Assembly (NCBI GenBank): GCA_033063855.1
Contig: CP093829.1
Span: 18,073,537-18,137,536, forward strand
DNA: 64,000 nucleotides
Direction of reading: 5' to 3'
DNA from: Smittia aterrima
Lineage: Eukaryota; Arthropoda; Insecta; Diptera; Chironomidae
Of this stretch, positions 24,801 through 37,745 are shown piece by piece. The notes under the pieces were generated by a model that saw only the letters and a list, made by a program, of their open reading frames with translations, did not search any database and was not told where the DNA came from. Within the stretch, counting starts at the first letter, position 1. The number at the start of each line of letters is the position of its first letter. Both the position numbers and the translations under genes were made by a program.

Positions 24801-27800
24801 GTAAGGACTCGTAGGAGTTTCCATTATTTCTCAACGTAATTTGTGAGCAGCGCTCCAGGGAATTTCAGATTCAAGCAAAAACATATCAAAGCTCTTTTCC
24901 CGACATCAATATTATTCTTCCCTTAAACACCCTAATCGGATGTTGATCTCTCTCATCGGCCCGAGGAAGACGAAAGATCCTTTATTTATTATAAGAGGTT
25001 GAATCAATTCCTGTTTCCCTTTGCAAGCGCTTCAGCTCTTCATTTAATCATGCGGCAAAGTTTGAAAATATTTTTCCACATAGGAAATTCTCGAAAATCT
25101 CTCTCAAAGCCCCAGCCAATGCCACACCGACACACAACACTGAATAGAATTCTACAGTTTTTGCGAAACCGAAACCTGACCGCAGCAGTAATTCTGTTAT
25201 TTCAATTTTCAGTTAGGCGGACGAACGTTCAAATTGTTTTATTTGCATATCGTCCTTCGCTAGTTTTCTAATAAAGAAGTTGAAGAGGCGGAAGCATTCA
25301 CCAGAAAAATGAAATTCTCGGTCGGAGATTGAGGCTGAAAAAAGTGTTTTCAACCTGAACAAAAAAAGACAACCGAAAATATTTTCGAGAGCCACAAAGT
25401 AATTTCAGACAAAGTTCGCTGACCAGTCGAGTGTTTATTAAAAGCTTTAACAAGTTTCTTGTCTGCTCCGAAAAAACTTTCCCTCCCCACCCTTAATCAC
25501 AGCTTTCTGGAAGCTTAAAGATCTTTGTTTGGGAATAAATTTACGACAGGGCGCCTGTATTATAATATTACAGAATATTGTAATGCTGGAATCCACTTAA
25601 TGGCTCGGATGACACTCAGCGACGAGCACAATGCGAAAAAAACAAGTAACAGCCGAGAAAGTAAATAAATCATCATTCGGAAGAGTATAAAGCGAAGATT
25701 TATTCACGTTATCTTCATGAAAAGCTCCGTTTTCCACAATATTTCCCTTCCAGCAGCTTTAGCTTCCTCTCTCCCGCTCACTCGCATTTCCAGAGCAATT
25801 TCCATGTCTCCCCTTCGATGAAACGAATAATGTTGTGTGTGGAAAATATTTGGAAAATTTCCATCAATAACGAAAATGTAATAAACAAGAAGCTCCACAG
25901 AGAGCGGGGAAAAGTTTATTATTTCGCTATGAGAGATTACACAAGCGGAATTTTGTTCTTTCCCACAGCAAAAAAGGAGTAAAGTTTCGAAATTCAGATT
26001 TACAGACATTTTATGGCTTTGCGGAATTTGATTAAATAGCGATTAAAGACGCTATTGAAGGCAAAAGCGAAGAATGTACGAAAATATTTATTCGTCGTGG
26101 TGAGCTTCGAGATATTTGCAAGTCTGAGAACGTTGCGGTTGAACTTGAACGATTTCATTAGCGTGTCACGAGCTGATTAAAGAGAAATGTTTGTTAAAGA
26201 ATCGACGAATACCACGCAAGCTTGATGAATGATTAATTTGGAAATCGAAACAGTTTGCTTCACAAAATTCAAAGCAAACCACAGCGCTCTTCGTATTTGA
26301 CAAAACCAGAAACCGAACTGCTTTCAGTCTCTTAGGGTTATTCCCCAAAATCAATTATTTGATATGTTTGATGATTAATTAAGTTTCTCATTAATCCAAT
26401 CGAATTACAATTTCATGGATAAGGACATCACAAGCCTCTCTTATTCTATCCCAAAATGGATTGCTATGGCGATAGTTCGACATAAAAAATTCTGTTCATT
26501 CATTCAATGTCTAGCTCCGTCGAGCTTCACTAACAAAGGAGCATAAACGACTTTTCTATTTCTACCATTGTTGTGAACCTATCGACGAGCATATTTTCCT
26601 TTTTGCTTTTTTTTTGTGTGCGCTCGCTGTGTCTCCACTTCTCGTCGTTCCGACGAAAGCGATACATTGTGTCGAGAGCTTTCCAATTATATCGATTCGA
26701 TTAATGATACTGTCAATGATATGTCAGTCAAATTATTCCTGTTCACTCTTTCTCTATTCATTCGTTGGTTGCCAGATCACTGCGAAAAGTGGCTTAGGAC
26801 TTCGCTACATAAATGGCGAGTACGAGAACAAAAGCTGTCGATTACTGATGTGACCGACATGCTGCCAATCCCCGCATCGATTTCAGCTTTGTAACGATAC
26901 AATTTCTACGCCACATCGATGGAGAATAAAAATGTAATTCGACGTTGTTAATTCTGTTCTCCCTTCTCCTTCGATTGTTTCAAGTGAACAACGACGCCCA
27001 GGATATCTCAGGCAGACACTTGTGTTTGGTGACATGTAATGTCAGAGACTCTTTTGTCGCAATCTTCCTGGTCCGATCTCTCACTCTTGCCAACATTCGT
27101 CGAAAATTTGTTATGATTCCTGTTCATTGTTGTTGAGAAATGAGATTCGTTGCGATATGAAAAGATTCAAGTTAGGGAAAATGTTTTTTTTAAACAACGA
27201 TAGGCACTTGAGACTGAACGATGAGACTTTCAATGTGACGACTCTTGTCGTAGTTTTTGAATGATGAAAGTGAATTCAACGCTTGAGAGTAAAATATTTT
27301 TCCATTCGCTTCCCAAAAGCAATTCAAAAGTAAAGTAGCTCTAGAGCAACACTTTGTAGATGTGAAAATGTCAATTGAGAACTGTTATTGTGGAAAAGCA
27401 TTTTAACGAATGGGAATAAGTTTGAAAATAAATGTTGGCCTTCTACCAAAGGGCTTAAACTTGATGCGCTCAGTAGAAGGCTTAAATAAATTGACGATCA
27501 AATTTTGGATATTTATTGATTGAGCTGATTAAATTTATAAATGGCAAGTTATTGGAGATCGATGATGTTTCGAATTTAATCTAAAGTGAACAGTTTAATA
27601 AAAGAATTTGGAGAGTGACAAATTCTTTCTGAATTTTTTTTTGTGTAGACTTAATTTAAGATCCGGGAAGTTGTCGACCTAATTCAGTCAAGTTAAGAGT
27701 CCTAGGAATGTCCTACTTCTTGAATCTTTCTCGACCGGGATCAGAGGCAATCAAGATTATTCTCGAGTGGAGTTTTAATCTCAAATGAAATGATTAATTA

Positions 27801-30800
27801 AAAGGGATATTTAGTTGGATTACGAAGTGTCTGAAAAAGAGAGACGAACAAATTGCGTGTCGTCGAAGTGAATGAGGATAAAAACTGAGATAACAGCGGA
27901 GACAACGAATCATTTTTGTGTTCATGAAGACGACGCTGTTTGCGACAAGAATATTTTCTTTTTCCCGTTTAATCTTTGAACTTGCTCTTGCTCCCCGCTC
28001 GCCTCATCGAACAGCTCCAAGCTACAAAAAAGAAAAAAAGAAACGGAAACACGACGTAAGATAATTAAATTTTCCTGTCTTCTGTTAGATCAGAGGGCAG
28101 GACGAAGACTTTTCTTATCTTCCGTTGCTTTAAGTCTGCCAGGAAATTAATCCTTAAAAAATAATTTTGTTTTATTCACTCCACCGGAGGTTTTTAGTGA
28201 TTCAGACAGAACAAGCTTGATCCGGATTATCTCCGTTGCCACACGTTCTCCCTCCAGCTTCAAACATAAAAACAAACGAGAAGCAGACTCACAAACAAAC
28301 AGTTTAATCGGCAATAAAAAATTAACGCCATTTTCAGCCGGTAATTAAATTTTTCCACCTCCGCCTTCTTCATTTCACTTTCCTGTCGTTGCTTTAAAGA
28401 GAATTAAGACGTTTTCGAGTTGCAGTGACGCGGAAAGAAAAGTCGTCGAGGGAGAAGGGAAGGCAAAGACATTAAAATTATTCATGTTTCAATTATGCTT
28501 GTGAAAAGCGGATGAGGCGCAGGAAGTTGATTGGGGAAATTGTTTGTTGATTGCGCGGCTCGTAGATTAAATTATTTTGAATTATTTCGCATTCTCCTAG
28601 AAATATTTTTTCGTTGAGTTTGATTTTTTTTTTCTCGTGAAACCTTCTAATTACTGCAAGGTTGTGACTTCACGATAATTAAAGGAAGCTCAGCGTTTGT
28701 TTGAGAGAATTTTCACGTTGGCAACGCTTCCATCTGCTTCGTGCAAAGCGGCAACGACGGCACGAATTTAATTCAATTAAATTTTAATTTTCGACGTGTT
28801 TCCTCGTTTCTTTCATTGGACCGCAATTAGTTAGTTCCTTGGTTTCTAATTTCCATGATTTTACATCATGTCGATGCTCTTAGGGGAGGAAGAATCATCA
28901 AATTAGGGTTGGTAAGTGAAAATTACCCAGTCCATTCAATCATCATTAGTTGTTGGTTGTGGTTCACTCGGTTCTTCTCGAACTTATTTTCTTGTTTCGT
29001 CGATGATGTGAACTTGAAGAATTTTTGGGTTCACTCGGTCGGCTGAGTTCATTAAAGCAAAGCACACTAGGACGAATGTTTGAGGCTGAATCTTGAGGTG
29101 AAACCAACAAAGACGAAGAAGCTTTTTGAAAGTTTTCCGAAACAAAAACTTTAATTTTAGCATGAAAACCGATAAACTCGATGGATCAACTCGCCCATTT
29201 AAAACTTGATTACATGCCAATTGTGTTAATGGACTTTTTCAATTCCTTCATTTTCCCACTCTCGTCTCGTCTCGCTCTCAATCGACAATTAAATTGCTAA
29301 ATTTGATGGCAAACGCGCTGTGTTGTTTTCATTTCTGTATTTCATTCCATCGCCCGATCTAATAGAGCGCGAAGAAATATTTCATAAAAATTTATCGCTT
29401 GGGATTTATTTGCGGCGCTTAGTTGAGAAGGAAAAAGGATTTAGAAAAAAGAAAATTGTTATAAATTGCACTCGCGTTACTGCAAAATGTCTCGTAATTA
29501 CTCAAATGAATTAAACTCTCACCCACGCGCTCAGAAACAGCCAAAGGAAGCGCAGAGATAAGCTCGTTTATGTAATGAAATTGTCAAAGGCACTTAGATA
29601 TCTTGCGACGCTTTGTTCCTTCTTCCTTCCACTCGAAAGCTGTACATTAATTCTCAGAGAAATTAATGGCTGAGGGGAAATCGGGCCACGGGAGGAAATA
29701 AAATTGCATTCGAGAAGGAAAAGGTGAATTGTGCTTTGATTATAAAAGGAGCTCGGCGAGCTTATCTTCGCTCACTACTTCTCTCAAAACGAAACGAACA
29801 GCAAGAAGACAGCAAGAAACTTTTAATGAAGGGATTAATATTCAACTCGGTAAAATCTCTTCTCGTGCAGTGGAAAATGAATTTTAAATGTTGGAAATCA
29901 TAGATTTGAGTTCATGATTGGAGTGCTTAAGTGGAATTTCGGTTTCGTGAGAGAGCAGCAGATAAAACCGTTTTCCAAGACGTTTGCAGGTGATTTATCG
30001 ACATAAGTTTCGAGAGAGAGCGAGAGTTCAAGGTTTTTGTTTATCTAAGAAACGAGATTTAATGGAATCTTCAAAGTTTCATTCTCGATGAAGAGAACGA
30101 GAAGAATTTACAAGAAATCTTTCGAACTCCTCGTGTTAATTCTTGTCTCGTTTAAATATTCACTTTAAACATTACAAAAATGTTCCTCAAGAAACATTTT
30201 TTTCTTCATCGTCGTTGCTTCCTTTCGATAAGAAACTTCAGCCCAAGGCATAAGAGAGATGAGAGCATATGAGGAGATTATGTGACGAACTATAAGTCGA
30301 GCGCAATATGTTTTACATCTTTATTACGACTTAATGCCTCGTCTCGACTTCTGCCACTCCCGATTTTAATGCATTCCAAGTATTCAGAAAACGTTCTGAA
30401 TTTAATTCACGATGATTATGGCAATGTCATAGCAATTCTGTCTTTTAAGCGGATGTAACAATGTTTTTCTCCATGAAACATGACATAATCACATGCCAAC
30501 GACATTGACATTTGAACTCTCGTTGGTTTTCATTAAAATTGTGCAGAATGAGTCTGCTCATTACATTCTACTGGCAAGATGGAAATAAATTGAGGAAAAA
30601 ACATTTTTTTTGTGTTCACGTAACTCGTTGCGATGAAAGGCTTAGCGTCATGTTGCACAAGAAGAAAAAACAAGTTTTTACATTTATAAAAAAAATCGCT
30701 TGAAAAGCTTGAATGCAATTCCATGGAAATGGCTTTATATTGCCTCAAGCAATTTTCAATTGAAAAGAACTGAGTGAAAAACTTTTCAAGACATTTTTTT

Positions 30801-32587
30801 TTGTGAAGTTCATTTCTCTACTTCAATGGAGAATATTCATCGAGCGATAGCACAAAGGACACTAACGTGTGACCAATTCAAATTCACAAAGGATTCTGCA
30901 GTGGAGTTTTATTTGAAATGTTCGAGGAATTTTAAATTGTCGACGAGCACTGCGACGCTTCATTATGTCTCCTCTTGCGATTTTTCCTTTGAAGCGAGCG
31001 AACATTCCTTTTTAGAAATCATGCATGAAATCGAATCAGTGGCATCGCAGTAGTTTAGGAATTTATTGAGCAATTTCCCAGACTCAAGAGCTTTCTATCT
31101 AAAACGAGAAGAAACGAGTTTTATTGTTCAATTCAAGCGAAAATTCAATTAACCTAAATTTAATGCACAAACAATCAAAATGCATCCCAACTCATCTTGC
31201 TGTGGTTTCAGCGTTTGATCAGCGTAATTGACTTTCGCGTGTTCGTTTACTCTGCGGCTTACGAATCAATTAAAAAGCTTTTGTCGTGTTTTCTAAAAAT
31301 CACCAAATTTACTCGCTTTATTTTAACATCACCAATTTACAAATTCCTGTACAGAGAACAATTTGATTGGATCATTTTAATTTCAACTTCCACATCATCG
31401 CCGCGAAGGCATAATTATTTACATTTCGATCAATTCTTTTTTGGATCGTTAATGGTTTTGTTGGTGGAAGCAGAAACATAAATTTTTCGTGTATCCATTT
31501 ACAGTCAATTTGCATTGAATCAAAATATGAAAATCAACTCAAAGCAGCAGCGATGATTTCTCGCGGAAAATTGCATCATTTTCATAAATATTTCACGTGA
31601 AAAAAGGATTTTTTACACCAAATTACTGCCGAATTCTTTTGGGAAGCTTCTGAAGGTTTCGTAGCAAGCTTTTCTGATATTGAAAGAGCTTTCAAAAGCA
31701 CATTACAGTTACGTTACTTCCAAATTATTCCCACTAGAGATCCGATGAGCTTTTACCAAAAAATAAAAAGCTTCAACAAAAAATTAATGCGAAAAGCGTT
31801 TTTCTCCTCCTGTCGGGTCCTCTCTCTTGGCCCCGAACAATAATTAAATAACCATAAATTTCTGTGTAGATGCAATGATAAGAGCAAATAAATTGCTACG
31901 GCCCGGCTGACTTAAACGATTTATTGAGCTGTCAATAAGGCCGTTTTTTGACATCAGTGGCTTTCCAATTTGCGGTCCGTTTTCCGCAGAGAAGCGCGCT
32001 CGATGGGGAGAAATTAATTGGAATCATAATTGAGTTTCCTATTAAAATTATAGCAATGATTAATGATTTTCGGGTTAAATGAGCATGAAATTCGTAAAGT
32101 TTCTTTTTCCTTTTTTTTGTTTTTCTCTGACGATATTGCTATTGAAGTTTTTTTTTTGTTTTGTTTTCGTCTGAAAGCTTAAAACAAATTTCATCTCCAT
32201 CAACTGACAAAGGTTGGACTTATTTGCTGTTTTGAATAAAAGAAAATTCTGTTTATCATTTCGTCACATATTACACGATTAAGCTACAAATTCAAAAAGT
32301 ACTCCGGCTCTCGTAATCCTCTTAAAATTTTCGCATTAGACAATGTTTACATTCTCATATTAGCTTAAGGATCAGTAAACACCGGTTTTCTCTTTGTATC
32401 ATTTACATTCGGGCTTTTAATCTACATTTTAACATGTCCAATTAAACTAACAACAAACTTTCCATCTCTCGATGGATATGTGCAGCTCATCCTCTCGTTG
32501 CTGCTCTTGATGTTGTATCGTCTCGACACTAGACGGGAGGAGAATGTCAGATTATTATATCTTGACAACCTCCTTCAAGTAGTACAA
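21842..32587. other. About 10.7 kb without a convincing protein gene
   Basis: No open frame here has a recognisable domain, and I could not assemble a phase-consistent exon series. The longest frames are under 120 codons, several overlap on both strands, and composition is ordinary for the window. One strong core promoter with a mini-exon stands out at 29741-29849 and is listed separately. The region may be regulatory DNA, untranslated exons or gene desert. Confidence 0.55.
29741..29849 (+). promoter_or_regulatory. TATA/initiator core promoter with a possible mini-exon
   Basis: TATAAAAG at 29741-29748 is followed 33 bases on by an initiator-like TCACT (A at 29774), the spacing of a classic arthropod core promoter. 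About 52 bases further, an ATG at 29826 opens an eight-codon frame (M K G L I F N S) that ends at a possible donor, GTAAAA, from 29850. This layout, a short first exon coding a few hydrophobic residues, is typical of insect cuticle and other secreted-protein genes. I found no matching downstream exon, so the product is unknown and the transcript may be non-coding. Confidence 0.4.
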
Positions 32588-35500
32588 TCAGGAAATTCCG
32601 ACACGTAGCGAGTAGAATAATATGGTGCAGATTGTGCAAATGTAGAAAGTAATCCAGCATATTGTCAGATATGAATACACCAACGACTTTGATGGCGATG
32701 ATGATGACATATCAGCTGCAAAGTTAAAGATAAAATGAATAACATTATTAGCAATGTAAAGTGTCGTCAACTCGTTCACTCGCTTTCTCTGTAGTTTACT
32801 GATCGCATTATCTCAAATCTCTGCTGTTGATGGTGGAGGAGAAGAAAAATGTTTGCGTTTTTAATCTTCGAGAAGTTTTCTTTCTTTCATGAAGCCAAGT
32901 CGGAGGAAACTAAACTTTTGGTTTATTTATTCATTGGAAATGTTTCGAGAGCTCGTTTTCACTGAGAAAGCTCTCAAGCTCGTGTCAAAAATAGAAACTT
33001 ATCTTCATGTGTGACTTAAAGTTTTCTTAGCTGAAAAGTTTCTTCACGCTCGCTCTTAAACTTTCCTCCGTCGTCGAATTCATCGTCATCATGGAAGGAA
33101 AGAGAAGCAAAAACATCACGAACAGGAAAAGTTTTCGTTTTCCCTTTAAACTCAATTTTTCTTCCCCTCTCATGCATCAGTGGCTTCTGTTGCTTTCATA
33201 ATACTTTCAAGCAGGAAGATTACTGGCAAAATGCGAGGAGCTACCAGGTGAAGCTATACGAACGAGAGTTCATAAATCTCCATCATATTTTCAATATTTT
33301 TGGGCAAAGCGTAGCACGCCAAGATATTGAAAAGTTATTTTGGAGTCGCTTAGGGAAATTTAAGTGCATGTGCGATCTTGTGGAATGTTTTCACAGTGAA
33401 TCGAATAACACGAAGTGAATATTTGTGATATCTCGTTGCTTGCTAAAACCCATCAGCATATCGTTACATCTTCATGTTCGAGACGGAAGTGGAAGGAGAG
33501 ACGGAAAAAGAAAGGAACTCACAACAATGGAGAGAAGTGAAGCTGCTTTTCCACCGTAAGTAATGTCTGACTGGTTAAAGGAGAAGCAGCAAAAAAAAAG
33601 GAATTTTTTATCTCGAAAAAAGTGAAATATTTCATCCGTGCACTCGCCCATTCCCCGAAAAAAACCTTTATTTTTCTAAAGTAAACAAGCAGCACAAAAA
33701 TAGATCCAGGAGACCCGCATGTAAACAATTTTTATGATTTCGAAGCTGGGATTTGAATTCTCAAAATTCAGTCATCGCATCCGACGAATGGAAACGTAAA
33801 ACTTTTCGCTGTTGAAATATTAAAAAATGAAAATTCGGCGGTGAAGGATTCACGTCGAGGTCGATGATGATTCGCTGTCGTCATTGAAGTGAAAATCGTT
33901 TTATGTCCGTGAATATCAGATGGGACTTTTTATCGTGACAGTTTCACGTATTCAGAAGTCGAACGAGGCAAATCGAAAGAGTCCTCTCCTCCGACTCTGA
34001 CGAGCTCTATTGAATATTTATTTATTTTGCTGTCATTTTACATTCACGAATATTTGTTTCGGTGGAACGAACATCCAAATTGATTAAAATGATGAATGAG
34101 TTGAGCTTCGCTCCTCCCCCCACCTTCAGCATGTTCGCGATGATTATTTTATTTATTTTTCAATTTCAAATTGCAACTAATTTGATTAAAAATTCAGAGC
34201 AATTCGAAAACAGACAACGGGAGATAAAGTTTTTTGAGTTTACCTTTGTATTGTGTCATCCCAACATTTGGATCAGTCATCTCGCCCTCATACACGCTGT
34301 GATACATGTTCATGTTGGATGTGCCAGTGGCAAGAATTTTCGGCCGAACTTCCTCTATCAGCCGCTCCTCGCTCATCAGATAAATGTCGTGGATCTGAGC
34401 CAAGCACTTGAGCTACAATGAGTGCAAATGAATGGAAAACATTGAAATATATTTAATTAAAATTCCTTAATGACGACGAGAGTGAGACAGCTCATTCTCC
34501 CACCGGAAATACACAAAAGCGACCTAGCCGAGATGAGCAGAAAAAAAACAGCAGAAAGAAAATAAATCCTGTCAACACGTCAAGAGGCGTCGAGAGATGC
34601 TTCGAGAGGGAAAAAGAAAATTTAATTTAATGAGGTGATGTTGCTTATTTTTCTTTCTCGTCGTCAGATGAAATATCTCTACGCACAGAGAGAGAGAAGT
34701 ACACCAGCAAATGGCTTTGAAAATCGGCTAGGCAGCTGGCGCGGAAGATTTAATTGAAAAGGACGGACGACTCTAGGGGAGAGAACAGCGTGCGAAAGAA
34801 AAGAGAAAAATCTATGCCAATTTACCTTCAATTTCCCCCGCACGAAATGTTGTTGAGTAATTGGAAAATGTATACCTAAAATTGTTGATTCTAAATTGCT
34901 GTCGTTCCTCGATAATTTATAAAATATCAATTGTGACGGCGGCGCCTGGTGGAGAATATAAAACAGATATCAGTATCAATCTTTCTACATTTTGTTTGGA
35001 ACAGGAGATGGATGGTGGAATGAGGAATGGTGATTTAATCAAGCTTCCGACACGACGCTTCAGTCATTTATTATAATTCAAGGGATTTTCACCTGAGCAA
35101 CACTTGTCCGCTGTTAAATGGTAAATTGAAAATTTCTCCTTCATTAAAAATTGAAAGCTTCGTCTTGAGAATTAAAATTAAACTTTCTCTCGCCCGTCGA
35201 TGATTTTTTATGAGATTGAGCCGAGGAATTCAGGAAATCTTGCTAAGTCGAAAGTTGCGACATTGTTTGGCGAGAAGGTGTAAACGATGCTTGAACATCA
35301 AGTGCAGGAGAGGAAAAACTTTTAAAATTTAAATGCTTTCGGAAACTTTATCCGTCGATGAGACGAGAAAGGAGCGAGAGAAGAATTCTTGCCTTTATCG
35401 CAAGCTATAAACGAAAGATCCGAACAATCAGCTCCGTCAAATTTTTGAGAAATAACTTTGAATATTTAATTAAAAAACTTTCCTCTCGATTGTCTTTCAT

Positions 35501-37745
35501 TCTGTTTCAAGAAAACTTTTCTTTCATTGCTCAAAGTTTCTTTGAAGACATAAAAATCGAGACATAATCTTTTATTTCTTTCCTCGAGGGTTTGTTTCAG
35601 CTCAAACCCATTAGATTCCACTTTAGAATCGATTGAATTTTTCATTTCGCATTGAAATCTAAATGCGCAAAAATCGTTTGCAGCATTGGCAACAGTGAAA
35701 AAATGAAAGAATTGAGATAAAAACTCTCAAGCTTTCACTCAATTTATCCGACGATTTTTTAATGCATGCGAGACGATGAGAAGCGATCGACAAAAACGAC
35801 TATTTGCCTTTAATATCATTTTCACCCTCAAAATTGCAACATAAATAAAATCATCATTTATTTCTCTCTTCTGCCTGAGCAAATGATGATGTTTGAATGG
35901 CAAACATGAAAACTGCATTAGAGTTCCGACCCGTTAGTCGTAGTCGTTGTTGTTGATGGAGGATGCTGAGTGGGTTGAAAGCTTTGAAACCAGCTAAAGG
36001 TTTTCAGGTCAGTTCACAATGTTGTGTGATTGAAGCATTGTAGAGGGAGAGAGAGTCGTTGAAATATTGATCTCTCCCTCGATAGATTGAGATTGAATGA
36101 AAGGAGAACGAATAATACAAACCGGCACATCATTGACCGTCCACGATACGTTTGCGGGTGGCTTAGAGAATTGGCTTGTGCAGTTTCCTTTCAGCTCATC
36201 TCCCGGGCGGTATCTCGCCATTATCCCGTCGATGAATGGTTTGGCATCTGGAATTTCTGTGGAAGAAAGTTTCGTGATTGATAAGACATGAATGGCAAAG
36301 CAATTTAATTATCTGTCGTCTCTATAATTGAAGCTGTTGCTGGCGATTGAATGTTTTAAGTGAGAAATTGACAATGAATTGAAATGGAAGCGCCCAGCAA
36401 CTGTTAATTAAAGATAACAAATTGTAATCCACTTCCGTCTCTCACACTTTTACCAATGAAAATTCAACAACATTAAAGTCGAACGAATTCATCACAATTG
36501 AACAGAGCGAATGAAACTTAATCCTCTTCTCTGTCGACTCAGAGACTCTGATTGGATTAAAGTGCCAGCGAAATCAATAAAATTAAATAAAATAAAGTTT
36601 TTATTTCATCCTTTTGTGTGTGTTGGCATATTTCAATTTCAACAGTTTCGACTTACCGACAACTTGCATGTCGCCTGACACGAGCATCGTATTGAAATGT
36701 GGAGCATCGGCAGAAACTATCGAATGAGAAGAAGAGAGATGATATTTCATGGTTTTATGACTTTATCTGCATAGCAAAAATCTGTAAAATTTCAATTTTA
36801 CCTTCGCATGAGAACTTCCCGGAAATGTTTGTGTCTACTTGTGATATCACAACCTGTGAGGCATTTGAGAGGGTCGTCTGTGGATGAACGAAGGAGAGGG
36901 GGGAAAGTGTCAAATTGCATTTCGTTTATTACAGATGACTGCGTTTTACCTCAACGATTATTCCTGCGACTGGAAACGTTTTTATAGATTGCGGCTCTTT
37001 TGGTGTGTAGCGATAGAATTCTCGCCTTCCCTTGTACCACTTTATAGAGTACAATGAATCTTCTTCCATGTCATAATTACAAATTAAAAGGGCGTTATCA
37101 CCACGTTTGACTGCTGCTGGGATCACGACGCGAACATCACGTAAGCCGACCGATATATCTGAAATAAAACGAAGAAGAAAGGAAAGATAAAAACGTGACG
37201 ATGAGACATCGCACAAGCGATTGTAATGAATTATTAGCAATGGAGGATGGTAAATTGTTGAGAGCACCTCGAGATTACACCCCATCATCATCATCATCAT
37301 GCCACTGAGATAATCACATACACACAACAACAGCACTAGGAGCAGTATCAAGGAGACAGGAGGCTGAATGGCACTCCAAGCGATGATGATGAAATTGTCA
37401 CTGACAGCATAAATGGCTTTGTTGTCTCGCAACCCGTGCTTGTTTCACTGCGTCGTGTCGAGTGAACGAACATGAGTAGATATGAGCTTGAAAAGAATTA
37501 TTTAAGCGAAGCGCTCTAATATTTAAAAATTTAGAATGTCTCGGAGCTCCACTTTATGCAAACGGCAACAACAACAACTTATTTAAAGCACAAGCTGAAA
37601 TTCCATAAATGTTTATTAAAGCTATCAAGCTGTGGAGATAAAAATCAGAATGTATTTGATTCCATGTTCTCGCGCCAGTCTCACTCACGATAATAAACAC
37701 GATAATCATAACGACGAGATATGTACGATCGTCGAAAGAAATCAT
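32588..37745 (-). CDS. Beaten-path family immunoglobulin-domain protein
   Basis: Exons on the minus strand: 37158-36950, 36877-36802, 36716-36657, 36256-36123, 34945-34826, 34412-34244 and 32715-32588, all phase-consistent. A possible signal-peptide exon at 37745-37685 (MISFDDRTYLVVMIIVFIIV) gives 318 residues. Beat proteins are secreted or surface ligands of Sidestep receptors in motor-axon guidance. The family signature ICNYD, SIKWYKGRREFYRYTPKE and EVSADAPHF is plain. The first Ig domain has Cys47, Trp61 and Cys114; the second has Cys161, Trp174 and Cys223. Four N-glycosylation sequons are present, at Asn95, 107, 160 and 171. The last exon encodes a Ser-rich stretch and then a hydrophobic tail (about 287-313), which suggests membrane or lipid anchoring. 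The exact Beat subtype cannot be told. The first exon is uncertain: the frame of exon 2 also stays open upstream through a second hydrophobic stretch (SLILLLVLLLCVC). One intron uses a GTTTGT donor. Confidence 0.88.
37283..37300. repeat. (CAT)6 microsatellite
   Basis: Six perfect CAT units lie in the first candidate intron of the Beat-like gene. Read on the minus strand they give six methionine codons, an artefact of the repeat inside an open intron frame. Confidence 0.9.

Noticed and set aside
26614..27136. Overlapping plus-strand frames with a slightly coding-like look
   Set aside because: Two frames are open over the same bases and neither shows a known domain or splice partners. A decayed mobile element is possible but cannot be supported.
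34062..34421. 119-codon plus-strand open frame
   Set aside because: It overlaps the coding exon of the Beat-like gene at 34244-34412 on the other strand and has no recognisable content; a shadow.
36929..37432. 167-codon frame read as one exon of the Beat-like gene
   Set aside because: The upstream half contains a methionine run from a (CAT)6 repeat and no Beat similarity; a good acceptor at 37159-37160 starts the real exon.
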